Shown: positions 8,352-16,094, counted from the stretch's first letter. The stretch: 64,000 bases of DNA from Sphingobium cloacae (GCF_002355855.1 NZ_AP017655.1:1889501-1953500); one strand, 5' to 3'. Made by a program: numbers and translations. Notes: generated by a model from the letters alone, not told the origin.

Positions 8352-8945
8352 ATGACCCGCCGCATCTTCATCGTCCGGCACGGCAATACGTTCGAAAGCG
8401 GCGCCCAAGCCCGCCGTATTGGCGCAGGGACGGACATTCCGCTCGTGGCCTCGGGCCGGGTGCAGGCCGATCGGCTGGGCGCATGGTTTGCCGGCCAGTC
8501 CATAGCGATCCGGCATATTTTTTCGGGACCGCTCCAGCGCGCGAGGGAAACGGCGGAACGGATAGGCGGCACGCTGGGCAAATCCGTCGATGCCTTCCTG
8601 CCATGGCTCAATGAGATCGATCATGGTCCGGATGAAGGGCTTCCCGAAACAGAGGTGCTGGCCCGGATCGGCGCGGACGCCATTGCCGCATGGGACGAGC
8701 AGGCCATCGCGCCCAGACACTGGCGTGTCGATGCCGAAGAGCGCATCGCTGCATGGCGGACCTATTTCGCCGAGGAAGGGGAAGGCGCGGATATCCTGGT
8801 CACCAGCAACGGCGCGGCACGCTTCGCGCTCGTCGCCCTTGGCCTTCCGCTCGCTTCGTTGAAATTGCGGACGGGCGCTTTCGGCGAACTGACGATCGAA
8901 GCGGGAGGACAGATTGACCTGCGACGATGGGATTTCCGTCCTTGA
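8352..8945 (+). CDS. histidine phosphatase family protein with altered second active-site box
   Basis: A 197-residue member of the phosphoglycerate mutase-like superfamily. The first box RHGNT contains the histidine that would be phosphorylated, and SGPLQRARETA supplies the expected Arg. The acid residue could be in LNEIDHG. The second histidine box, normally SHGG, reads SNGAAR, so the distal histidine is replaced by Asn. Its tight position behind kdsD and kdsB suggests a phosphatase acting on a sugar phosphate in that pathway, possibly standing in for KdsC. That is inference, and the changed box could mean loss of activity. ATG at 8352 is favoured over TTG at 8346. Confidence 0.8.
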   Translation: MTRRIFIVRHGNTFESGAQARRIGAGTDIPLVASGRVQADRLGAWFAGQSIAIRHIFSGPLQRARETAERIGGTLGKSVDAFLPWLNEIDHGPDEGLPETEVLARIGADAIAAWDEQAIAPRHWRVDAEERIAAWRTYFAEEGEGADILVTSNGAARFALVALGLPLASLKLRTGAFGELTIEAGGQIDLRRWDFRP

Positions 8946-9366
8946 TACAAGCAGGTGGCGCGCCATAGGGCAGCTATCGCGCCGACAAGCATGATTTGAT
9001 TGCCAGAAACAATCTATCGATTAAGTAGAGATGGCTCACGCGGCACGGTTGGTCATCGTGCCGGATGGAAAACATCGGCAGTGGACCCGCGGCTTTTGAT
9101 CGGGATGCAGCTTGCTCCGCGTCACCAACGGCTAAAGCGCACGATGCCAGGGCGATAACGCCAGTGTCGTGTTCCCCCCACCATGATTGGGGATGATATG
9201 ATGCGCGATACCATGACAACCGAATAGAGAACCGGTTCACCCGGACTTCCAGCCACATCACCCGGCCGGTACTATCCGCCTCTGGCGCAAGCCATGGGAC
9301 GGCATTTCCACAGGCCATGCATTCACGCCGTTCCGGCTGACCATCGTCGCCGGGAAAGGATATATC
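8946..9366. other. 421-base intergenic region, no convincing gene
   Basis: Less GC-rich than its neighbours. On the minus strand around 9170-9270 a 33-codon stop-bounded frame contains HHIIPNHGGG, resembling the core of AHH-type HNH nucleases. It has no start codon and no flanking family residues, so it could be a relic or chance. A GAAAGGATATATC just before 9367 is the ribosome-binding site of the following small gene. No tRNA, terminator or repeat of the families described elsewhere was seen. Confidence 0.4.
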
Positions 9367-9519
9367 ATGCACGATAAATATCGTTCGGGCCATCAGGCCC
9401 AGCCCACCTATTCCGTTTCCCTGCTTCAAGCCGCCGCCGCCCTTTACGGCATCGAAGCCGCGGAATTGACCGGGGCTGCCCACAAGGCCGTCAAGGCAGA
9501 TAAAAAATACGGGAACTAG
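9367..9519 (+). CDS. 50-residue hypothetical protein
   Basis: A small Ala- and Lys-rich protein starting MHDKYRSGHQAQPTYSVS and ending KKYGN. A strong GAAAGGA lies nine bases before the ATG, and third codon positions are mostly G or C, which is why it is called. An amphipathic helix in the middle (SLLQAAAALYGIEAAEL) and a basic end suggest a soluble peptide, perhaps nucleic-acid binding. No family is recognised. It runs towards the convergent SDR gene. Confidence 0.45.
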   Translation: MHDKYRSGHQAQPTYSVSLLQAAAALYGIEAAELTGAAHKAVKADKKYGN

Positions 9520-9564
9520 GCGTTCCATGCCCGGAGCGGCCTTCCCGCTCCGGGCATCCTCCCC

Positions 9565-10314
9565 TCAAGGGTGGCGGGCGATCTGGAAACCGGCGAAGGA
9601 TTGGCTGACCGGCATCAGTTCAATGGCATTGATGTTGAGATGGGCCGGCTGTGACGCCACCCACAAAAGCGTTTCCGCAATATCCTCACCCGTCATGGGC
9701 GAGGTGCCGTCATATAGCCTTTCGGAGGCGGCTTGGCTTCCAGTACGGATCAGGGTGAACTCGGTTTCCACCATGCCCGGCTCGATGGATGTGACGCGGA
9801 CCCCCGTTCCATGCAGATCGGATCGCAGGTCCAGGCTGAACTGCCGGACGAACGCCTTGGTCCCGCCATAGACATTCCCCCCCCTATAGGGATAGGTCGC
9901 CGCGACCGAACTCAGATTGATGATCCCGCCCCTGCGGGCGATGAGCGTAGGCAACAGCTTGTGGGTGATGGTCACCAGGCCCGTCACATTGGTGTCGATC
10001 ATCTGTCGCCATTGCGCCAGGTCGGCCTGCTGGGCGGGCGCCGTTCCCAACGCCAGACCGGCATTGTTGATCAGAAGATCGATGCCGGCAAAGGCCGGAG
10101 GCAAAGTAGAGACGGCAAGATCGATCGCGGCATCGTCGCGCATGTCGAAGGCGATGGCATGGACCTTGTCCGCGCCCAGTTCCGTCACCAGCGCTTCCAG
10201 GCGATCTGCGCGGCGGCCCGTCACGACCACCTTCCAGCCTGCCGCCACGAAACGCCGGGCCGAAGCAGCCCCGATGCCCGCTGTCGCGCCCGTGATGAAT
10301 GCGGTGCCCGTCAT
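9565..10314 (-). CDS. short-chain dehydrogenase/reductase (YdfG-like)
   Basis: A 249-residue classical SDR. The cofactor motif TGATAGIG lies at residues 9-16, NNAG at about 87-90, the catalytic Ser in NLSSVAA and Tyr-Lys in YGGTK. The Arg-rich segment TGRRADR after the second strand favours NADP. The overall sequence is closest to the YdfG / serine 3-dehydrogenase group that oxidises 3-hydroxy acids or reduces malonic semialdehyde. The exact substrate is unknown. It stands alone downstream of the MucR gene, separated from it by a hairpin. Confidence 0.88.
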   Translation of the reverse strand: MTGTAFITGATAGIGAASARRFVAAGWKVVVTGRRADRLEALVTELGADKVHAIAFDMRDDAAIDLAVSTLPPAFAGIDLLINNAGLALGTAPAQQADLAQWRQMIDTNVTGLVTITHKLLPTLIARRGGIINLSSVAATYPYRGGNVYGGTKAFVRQFSLDLRSDLHGTGVRVTSIEPGMVETEFTLIRTGSQAASERLYDGTSPMTGEDIAETLLWVASQPAHLNINAIELMPVSQSFAGFQIARHP

Positions 10315-10433
10315 ATCTCCACCCTCCTGAACTTGCCCGGCCTATGTCGAAGGACAGGAAAGCTTCATGACGCCGATCACCGGGCCGCGCCATCGAAATA
10401 TTCGGGGGGCCCGCACAGGACTGGAGGGAGGGA

Positions 10434-10459
10434 GGGGAAAGGAAGCCGCTTCCTTCCCC
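10434..10459 (-). terminator. hairpin between MucR and SDR genes
   Basis: An 11-base-pair stem GGGGAA(A)GGAAG / CTTCCTTCCCC with one bulged A and a three-base loop, immediately downstream of the leftward MucR stop. No T-run follows on the minus strand, so it may be a stability or Rho-assisted end rather than a full intrinsic terminator. Confidence 0.5.
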
Positions 10460-10471
10460 TGTCATGCCAAG

Positions 10472-11083
10472 CTAGTCGGCCTTGCGCGCAGCGGTCTTTC
10501 GCGGCGCGCGGGCCTTGGACGGCGCTTTCGCGGCCTTGGGCTGCTTGACGGCCGGCGCGGGGGCCACCGGCGCGGTGGTGTCGACGGATACCGGCACAGT
10601 GCGCGGCTTACTGGGTGCCGCCTTGCCTCCATTGACGGATTTCGTCTTTTCCTTCGTGGCTCCAGCCGCCGGCATGCTTTCGGCCCGCCTCTGGCCCAGA
10701 CCGACTTCCTTCGCAACGGCGCGCCGCCGTTCCGAATAGCTGGGCGCGACCATAGGATAGGTCTTGGGCAAACCGAATTTGGTCCGATATTCGTCCGGGG
10801 TCATGCCATGCGTCGCAAGATGACGCTTCAAGGTCTTATAGGGTTTGCCATCGATCATACTGAGAATATGGTCGGCGGAAGCAAGGCTCTTGCGAACCGA
10901 TACGGCGGCGACCGGCGGCTGTTCGGCAGGCGGCGCCGCTTCCTTCACCGGCTCATCCAATGCGGCACGTGTCGAACGGATGAGTTCCACCAGATCTTCT
11001 CGCGGCACTGTATTATTGGCGACATAAGCGCTCAAAAGCTGAACCGCGAGCATGTTGAGGTCAGAATTCACGCCGTCAGTCAT
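10472..11083 (-). CDS. MucR/Ros-family regulator with long basic Ala/Pro/Lys-rich tail
   Basis: A 203-residue protein. Residues about 65-125 hold the MucR/Ros fold (GKPYKTLKRHLATHGMTPDEYR followed by FGLPKTYPMVAPSYSERR). MucR proteins bind AT-rich promoters and control exopolysaccharide, motility and cell-cycle genes. The zinc-finger cysteines of Ros are absent here: HILSMIDG replaces the Cys-containing segment, as in some other MucR relatives. The C-terminus from about 135 is a low-complexity KAAPSKPRT / KAAKAPSKARAPRKTAARK tail resembling histone H1, much longer than in standard 140-residue MucR. That tail could add nonspecific DNA binding. Its own HU-type neighbours lie just upstream. Confidence 0.88.
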   Translation of the reverse strand: MTDGVNSDLNMLAVQLLSAYVANNTVPREDLVELIRSTRAALDEPVKEAAPPAEQPPVAAVSVRKSLASADHILSMIDGKPYKTLKRHLATHGMTPDEYRTKFGLPKTYPMVAPSYSERRRAVAKEVGLGQRRAESMPAAGATKEKTKSVNGGKAAPSKPRTVPVSVDTTAPVAPAPAVKQPKAAKAPSKARAPRKTAARKAD

Positions 11084-11226
11084 AATATGCCGCCTTCTCC
11101 ATCGAATCGGATGACCTCATGTATTGGAGTTTTCTTGGGCAGAAGTAAATCTACGCGTTGATGCAAATATAATTCGGGGCGCCGCGCGATCCGAATAGGA
11201 TCAGGGTTCCGCCCTTCAGCGCGATT

Positions 11227-11481
11227 TCATTCCGCCTTGTCGATCAATTCCATGAAGTTCCGCGCCGCGTCGCGATCCGCGGAATCCGCAAAAGCCGCAT
11301 CGATGTCCGGCGCGTCCCCCAACAGGAACAGCAGCGACCAGAGAGCGAAACGTCGACTCCGATCCGTTTCCAGACCGAAGTCGACGCGCATTTTTTCGAC
11401 GCCAGCCGCCATGGCTTCAGGAGTCAGACCGTCCAGTCGCGCGCTTCCGAAATAACGGTGAAGCTGGTCGTCGAAATTCAT
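11227..11481 (-). CDS. 84-residue hypothetical protein
   Basis: An acidic soluble protein, MNFDDQLHRYFG..., with a predicted all-helical fold and no membrane segment. It begins eight bases after the HU gene and is co-directional, so it is probably co-transcribed with it. The N-terminal phrase DDQLHRYFG and the later alternating acidic helices look like conserved sphingomonad hypotheticals, but no function is recognised. Confidence that it is a real gene comes from spacing, codon use and the ATG following the HU stop. Confidence 0.65.
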   Translation of the reverse strand: MNFDDQLHRYFGSARLDGLTPEAMAAGVEKMRVDFGLETDRSRRFALWSLLFLLGDAPDIDAAFADSADRDAARNFMELIDKAE

Positions 11482-11489
11482 TTACCGGA

Positions 11490-11765
11490 TCAACCGTTCA
11501 ACTTGTCCTTCACCGCCTTGGCAGGCGCGAAGCTCAGCTTCTTGGAAGCGGCGATCTGAATGGTAGCCCCGGTGGCGGGATTGCGGCCTTCGCGGGCGGG
11601 CGTGTCCTTCACCTTGAACTTGCCGAAACCGTTGAGCGACACTTCCTCTCCCTTGGCCGCCGCATCGGCGATCGCGGCGAACACGCCGTCGACAACCTTG
11701 CGCGCATCGGCCTTCGACAGGCCGTTTGCGGCCGCAATGCTGTCGGCCAGATCGCTGTTATTCAT
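11490..11765 (-). CDS. hup: HU family DNA-binding protein
   Basis: A 91-residue histone-like protein that bends and compacts DNA. It begins MNNSDLADSIAAANGLSK and contains the DNA-binding arm GRNPATGATIQIAASKKLSF, followed by a final helix AKAVKDKLNG. The length matches HU subunits exactly. An in-frame ATG at 11780 exists, but its codons are the AAAGGA ribosome-binding site for the ATG at 11765, so the shorter start is chosen. It is followed by an 84-residue hypothetical gene. Confidence 0.95.
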   Translation of the reverse strand: MNNSDLADSIAAANGLSKADARKVVDGVFAAIADAAAKGEEVSLNGFGKFKVKDTPAREGRNPATGATIQIAASKKLSFAPAKAVKDKLNG

Positions 11766-11864
11766 TACGATTCCTTTCATGTGCGATTGATGCCCCTCTG
11801 CGCATAGCCAGACGCGAAGCCGCGGTCCATATCCCTCCGCGATCCGTGCATTTTCCTGGCTATG

Positions 11865-12353
11865 TTATTTAGGCCCTGTTTCGGCACCGGACACCCGCTC
11901 GCCCGCCTCGACCAACGCCCCGGCCTTGCGCGCGATATGATCCAGAATATCGCGGAAACGGGCCAGCTCCTCCTCTGACAGCGAGGAAAAGACCTGGTCT
12001 TCCAGTTCCAGGGCCTTGGGCGCGATCCGTCGATAAAGCGCACGTCCCTCCCTGCTCAGAAAAAGCCTGCGAGACCGCCCGTCGCGAGGATTGGGCGAAC
12101 GGACGATCAATCCGCGCCGTGCCAGCGCGAGAGCGGCGCGGCTGACCGTCACCTTGTCCATGACGGTTTTCTGGCCGAGTTCGTTCTGCGTGGCCCCTTC
12201 GCTTTCGGCCAGCACGGCGATCAGCCGCCATTGCGGAATGCTGAGCGCAAAAAGCCTTTCATAGGCGCCGGCGACCGCATCGCTCACGCGATTGGCCGCG
12301 ACCGACAGGCGATAAGGCAGAAACTGATCGAGCCGCAGCGTCTTTCGAACCAT
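11865..12353 (-). CDS. MarR family transcriptional regulator
   Basis: A 162-residue winged-helix regulator. The recognition region ATQNELGQKTVMDKVTVSRAALALARRGL near 55-85 and the wing RSPNPRDGRSRRLFLS are classic MarR. It diverges from the VOC-fahA-maiA operon, and a 12-base inverted repeat lies in the shared promoter, so it most likely represses that operon and itself until an aromatic intermediate binds. The identity of the ligand is inferred only from the neighbours. Confidence 0.9.
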   Translation of the reverse strand: MVRKTLRLDQFLPYRLSVAANRVSDAVAGAYERLFALSIPQWRLIAVLAESEGATQNELGQKTVMDKVTVSRAALALARRGLIVRSPNPRDGRSRRLFLSREGRALYRRIAPKALELEDQVFSSLSEEELARFRDILDHIARKAGALVEAGERVSGAETGPK

Positions 12354-12361
12354 GGCGAAAC

Positions 12362-12414
12362 GGTATCATTTGACACTATATTGCGCCAGGCGTAAATTGG
12401 TTTCAATTGATACC
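12362..12414. promoter_or_regulatory. divergent promoter with MarR-type operator
   Basis: A 12-base inverted repeat with one mismatch, GGTATCATTTGA at 12362-12373 and TCAATTGATACC at 12403-12414, flanks a rightward promoter TTGACA (12370-12375), 17-base spacer, TAAATT (12393-12398). The left arm overlaps the -35 element and the right arm lies just after the -10, so bound regulator would block RNA polymerase. The MarR gene starts at the left edge, the VOC gene at 12448. Confidence 0.65.
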
Positions 12415-12447
12415 GGTTACAGCGCGGAACCGCGCGAGGAGAGGGTC

Positions 12448-12999
12448 ATGGCCCCGCCATTCAGGATCAGCCGAATCCATCATGCCGCCTATCGTTGCCG
12501 CGACGCGAAAGAGACCGTGGAGTGGTATCAACGGGTGCTGGGCATGACCTACACCACCGCTTTTGCCGAAGATCATGTTCCGTCCACCGGGGCTTACGAT
12601 CCCTATATGCATGTGTTCCTGGATTGCGGCGGCGGCAATGTGCTGGCTTTCTTCGAACTGCCGAACCAGCCCGAAATGGGCCGCGATCCCCATACGCCCG
12701 CCTGGGTCCAGCACATCGCCTTCGAAGTGCCCGACATGGATGCGCTGCTCGCGGCGAGGGCGCATATCGAGGCGCAGGGCATCGAGGTGCTCGGCCCCAC
12801 CTGGCACGGCATTTTCAGGTCCATCTATTTTTTCGATCCCAACGGCCATCGCATCGAGCTGGCCTGCAATATCGGGACGGAGGCGCAATATGCCGAACTG
12901 GCGCGCGTGGCGCCCTTGATGCTGGAGGAATGGTCCCGGACCAAAAGAGCCCCCCGCCACGCGGATTGGCTGCACAAGGAAAAGGAGGACGACGTTTGA
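12448..12999 (+). CDS. VOC-superfamily protein (single-domain dioxygenase/glyoxalase fold)
   Basis: A 183-residue protein with two beta-alpha-beta-beta-beta modules. Candidate metal ligands are His11 or His12 (SRIHHAAY), His89 (VQHIAFEV) and Glu137 (GHRIELAC), the arrangement used by extradiol dioxygenases and glyoxalases. It is too short for 4-hydroxyphenylpyruvate dioxygenase. It is the first gene of an operon with fumarylacetoacetase and maleylacetoacetate isomerase, so it probably acts on an aromatic ring-cleavage substrate or detoxifies an intermediate. GAGGAGAG precedes the ATG at 12448. The longer frame from 12352 would begin inside the operator and is rejected. Confidence 0.85.
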   Translation: MAPPFRISRIHHAAYRCRDAKETVEWYQRVLGMTYTTAFAEDHVPSTGAYDPYMHVFLDCGGGNVLAFFELPNQPEMGRDPHTPAWVQHIAFEVPDMDALLAARAHIEAQGIEVLGPTWHGIFRSIYFFDPNGHRIELACNIGTEAQYAELARVAPLMLEEWSRTKRAPRHADWLHKEKEDDV

Positions 13000-14309
13000 C
13001 CCGCTGCACCGATTTCACGCACGATCCCGCCGCCCGCAGCTGGGTCGGGAGCGCGAACGGCCATGGCGACTTCCCGGTCCAGAACCTTCCCCTGGGGATA
13101 TTCGCGCCGCCCTCCGGCCCGCCGCGCGGCGGCGTCGCCATCGGCTCGGAAATTCTCGACATCGCGGCTATCGCCGCCCTCTTGCCGGACGACGCGCGCG
13201 GCGTTGCGCCTTTGGCCGATCGAGCCACGCTCAACGATCTGCTGGGCGTGGGCAACGATGCCCTGCGCGCCCTCCGCCATGGCCTGTTCCGCCTGCTCAC
13301 CGATCCGGCATCGGAAGAAGCCGTCCGTCCGGCGCTGCATTCCATGACGCGGTGCAGCCTGCATCTGCCCGCCCATGTCGGCGACTATACGGATTTCTAT
13401 ACCGGCATCCATCATGCCGAAAATGTCGGCAAATTATTGCGGCCCGACAGTCCACTGCTTCCCAATTATAAATATGTCCCGATCGGCTATCATGGCCGCG
13501 CCTCCTCCATCCGGCTTTCGGGCGAGGATGTGATCCGGCCCAACGGGCAAACCTTGCCGCCAGGAACGCAGACCCCGATATTCGGCCCCAGCAAGAGGGT
13601 GGATCATGAACTGGAAATGGCGATCTGGGTCGGACGCGGAAACGCGCTGGGCCAACCCATCCCGATCGCCGGCGCGCGGGAGCATATCGCGGGCCTTTCG
13701 ATCCTGAACGACTGGTCTGCGCGGGACATACAGGCATGGGAATATCAGCCGCTCGGTCCCTTCCTCGCCAAGAATTTCCACAGCAGCGTGTCGCCCTGGA
13801 TCGTCACCATGGATGCGCTGGCCCCCTATCGCGTGGCGCAGCCTCCCCGGCCGAAAGGCGATCCCGCGCCGCTTCCCTATCTGCTCGATCCCGCCGACCA
13901 GGAAAGCGGCGCGCTGGACGTGACGATGGAGGTCCATCTGTCCACCGCGCGGATGCGCGCCGAGGATCGCCCCCCCCATCGCCTGAGCTGCAGTTCGATG
14001 ACGGCGATGTACTGGACCGCCGCCCAACTCATCACCCATCATAGCGTCAATGGATGCAATCTTGCCCCCGGCGACCTGCTGGGCACGGGCACCCTGTCGG
14101 GCGCTTCGGACGAAAGCAAAGCCTGTCTTCTCGAACTCACCCAGGGGGGCAGGGAGCCTCTTCATCTGCCCGGTGGAGAAAGCCGCGCTTTCCTGGAGGA
14201 CGGCGACGAAATCATCATCACCGCCTTTGCGGAGGCCCCCGGCTTCGCGCGGATCGGCTTCGGCGAATGCCGCGCCCGCATAGCGCCCGCCCCCGGGCTG
14301 GAGCCGTGA
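12996..14309 (+). CDS. fahA: fumarylacetoacetase
   Basis: Hydrolyses fumarylacetoacetate to fumarate and acetoacetate, the last step of tyrosine/homogentisate degradation. The 437-residue length and both domains are normal. Metal-binding and active-site motifs are visible: DYTDFYTGIHHA, DHELEMAIWVG, LNDWSARDIQAWEYQPLGPF and the late GTGTLSG. The start is TTG at 12996, overlapping the VOC stop by three bases (TTGA), with AAGGAGG eight bases upstream. No ATG alternative is nearby. The overlap implies coupled translation. Confidence 0.95.
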   Translation: MTRCTDFTHDPAARSWVGSANGHGDFPVQNLPLGIFAPPSGPPRGGVAIGSEILDIAAIAALLPDDARGVAPLADRATLNDLLGVGNDALRALRHGLFRLLTDPASEEAVRPALHSMTRCSLHLPAHVGDYTDFYTGIHHAENVGKLLRPDSPLLPNYKYVPIGYHGRASSIRLSGEDVIRPNGQTLPPGTQTPIFGPSKRVDHELEMAIWVGRGNALGQPIPIAGAREHIAGLSILNDWSARDIQAWEYQPLGPFLAKNFHSSVSPWIVTMDALAPYRVAQPPRPKGDPAPLPYLLDPADQESGALDVTMEVHLSTARMRAEDRPPHRLSCSSMTAMYWTAAQLITHHSVNGCNLAPGDLLGTGTLSGASDESKACLLELTQGGREPLHLPGGESRAFLEDGDEIIITAFAEAPGFARIGFGECRARIAPAPGLEP

Positions 14310-14310
14310 C

Positions 14311-14952
14311 ATGGCCGGCCTCGTCCTTCACGGCTATTGGCGGTCGGGCACCAGCTACCGGACCCGCATCGCGCTGAACGTCAAGGGGCTGGACTATCGC
14401 CAGACGCCCGTCGACCTGCTGAACGGCGAGCAGCGCTCCGCCGCCTACCGGGCGCTCAACCCCCAGGCCCTCGTGCCCGCGCTGGAGGCGGACGGCAGGA
14501 TATTCACCCAAAGCAGCGCCATCATCGAATGGCTGGAGGAACGCTATCCCGCCCCGCCCCTGCTGCCGGCCAACGCCGATGATCGCGCGATCGTGCGCGC
14601 CATGGCGATGATCGTGGCCTGCGACATTCATCCGCTCAACAATGCGCGGGTGCTGAACGCGCTCACCGGCGATCTGGGCGCGGACGACACGGCACGGCAG
14701 GCATGGGTCGGGCGATGGATCGCAAGTGGCTTCGCGGCGCTGGAGGAGATGATCCTTCGCCACGGCGGTCTCTATGCCTTCGGCGACGACCTCACCATGG
14801 CTGACTGCCACCTCGTCCCGCAGGCCTATGCGGCGGAACGCTTCGCGGTGCCGCTGGACGGCTATCCCGCCCTGATGACGGCCGTCCGCCATGCCCTCGA
14901 CCATCCGGCGGTCAAGGCCGCGCATCCCGATCTTTCGCCGGGACATCCATGA
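14311..14952 (+). CDS. maiA: maleylacetoacetate isomerase (zeta-class GST)
   Basis: Uses glutathione to isomerise maleylacetoacetate to fumarylacetoacetate, feeding the preceding enzyme. The 213-residue protein has the zeta-class N-terminal motif in the form RSGTSYRTRIAL (residues about 10-21), where the catalytic Ser sits, then the QSSAIIEWLEE glutathione-site segment and a helical C-terminal domain with FGDDLTMADCHLVPQ. The ATG begins one base after the fahA stop, so it is the third gene of the operon. Confidence 0.93.
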   Translation: MAGLVLHGYWRSGTSYRTRIALNVKGLDYRQTPVDLLNGEQRSAAYRALNPQALVPALEADGRIFTQSSAIIEWLEERYPAPPLLPANADDRAIVRAMAMIVACDIHPLNNARVLNALTGDLGADDTARQAWVGRWIASGFAALEEMILRHGGLYAFGDDLTMADCHLVPQAYAAERFAVPLDGYPALMTAVRHALDHPAVKAAHPDLSPGHP

Positions 14953-15078
14953 TCTCCCCCGGGCGGTTCTCGGAAAATATCATGGGGCAAGGGGTCGCGG
15001 CTCTTGACCGTCGGCCTGCGCGAGGCATAGCCTCAGCCTATATCTTCGGTGCGCCATGGATTCCAACTGCCGACCTGC

Positions 15079-16080
15079 ATGATGATGCGCGATCTGCCCT
15101 CGCTGGACTTGCGACAGCTTTATTATTTCCTGACGGTGGCGGAGCAGGGGTCGATCTCCGGCGCCGCGTCGGCGCTGGAAATAGCCCAGCCGTCTCTTTC
15201 GGCGAATCTGGGCCGGCTCGAACGCAAGTTGCAGGTCCAGCTCGTCATCCGCACGAGCAAGGGAATCCGGTTGACCCAGGCGGGCCGCCTTCTGAGCGAA
15301 CACAGCCGCAGGATCGTCGGGGCGGCCGCGCAGGCGATCGATGAGATCCGCCAGACCGATGGCGAGACGCGCGATACGGTTTCCATCGGCCTGCCGCCCT
15401 CGCTCGGCCTGCTGCTCAGCGTTCCGCTGGCGGAAACCATCCAGAACGAATGTCCGCACATCCGCCTTCGGATCACGGAAGCCATGTCGGGGGACATATT
15501 GGAATGGATGGTATCAGAAAGGCTGGATCTGGGATGCGCCTATGAAGTGCATGACAGCCTTCCCCTCTCCTTCCATCCCCTTTTGACCGAGCAGCTTTTC
15601 CTCGTCACGGCCAGCGACAACCTGCCGCCGGGGCTCGAACGCGATGCGGCCGGCATTCCGGTGATCTCCGCCGCGGCGCTGCCATCCCTGCCCCTCGCCT
15701 TGCCCGGCGCGTCCCATGGCGCACGCAAGGTCGTGGAGCGTTTCGCCCGTTCGCGCGGATTGCAACTCAACGTGGTGCTGGAAATCGATTCCCTGCCCCA
15801 GATCGTCACCATGACGGCGCGGGCGAGCGCCTATACGATCCTTCCCCATGCGGCGGTGATCGATGAAGTCGCGGCGGGGACGCTTTCCCTCGTCAGGATC
15901 GTGGAGCCGTCCATGATCCGCACCGCCTACCTCGTCCGCAAGCGAACCCGCCCCGCCGGCCCGGCCATATCCTCGGTCGAGCAGGCGGTGAAGATGATCC
16001 TGCGCGAAATGGTCGACCGCTTCCAGCTGGAAGCCGCCGTGCCGTCGGCGGCATCAAGCGATCAACCCGTTTCCCCATAG
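15079..16080 (+). CDS. LysR family transcriptional regulator
   Basis: About 333 residues. The N-terminal HTH (LRQLYYFLTVAEQGSISGAASALEIAQPSLSANLGRLE) is a good LysR match, followed by an effector domain from about residue 100. The sequence most resembles the Nac/CynR-like group. Three consecutive ATGs at 15079, 15082 and 15085 make the exact start uncertain. A longer frame from 15049 is possible but less likely. Unusually for LysR, the probable target (the nitroreductase gene 15 bases downstream) is co-directional rather than divergent. Confidence 0.9.
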   Translation: MMMRDLPSLDLRQLYYFLTVAEQGSISGAASALEIAQPSLSANLGRLERKLQVQLVIRTSKGIRLTQAGRLLSEHSRRIVGAAAQAIDEIRQTDGETRDTVSIGLPPSLGLLLSVPLAETIQNECPHIRLRITEAMSGDILEWMVSERLDLGCAYEVHDSLPLSFHPLLTEQLFLVTASDNLPPGLERDAAGIPVISAAALPSLPLALPGASHGARKVVERFARSRGLQLNVVLEIDSLPQIVTMTARASAYTILPHAAVIDEVAAGTLSLVRIVEPSMIRTAYLVRKRTRPAGPAISSVEQAVKMILREMVDRFQLEAAVPSAASSDQPVSP

Positions 16081-16094
16081 AGACTGGAACTTCC

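Noticed and set aside
8974-9528. 184-residue minus-strand frame across the 8.9-9.5 kb gap
   Set aside because: No family, poor start context, and its right end is antisense to the better-supported 50-residue gene.
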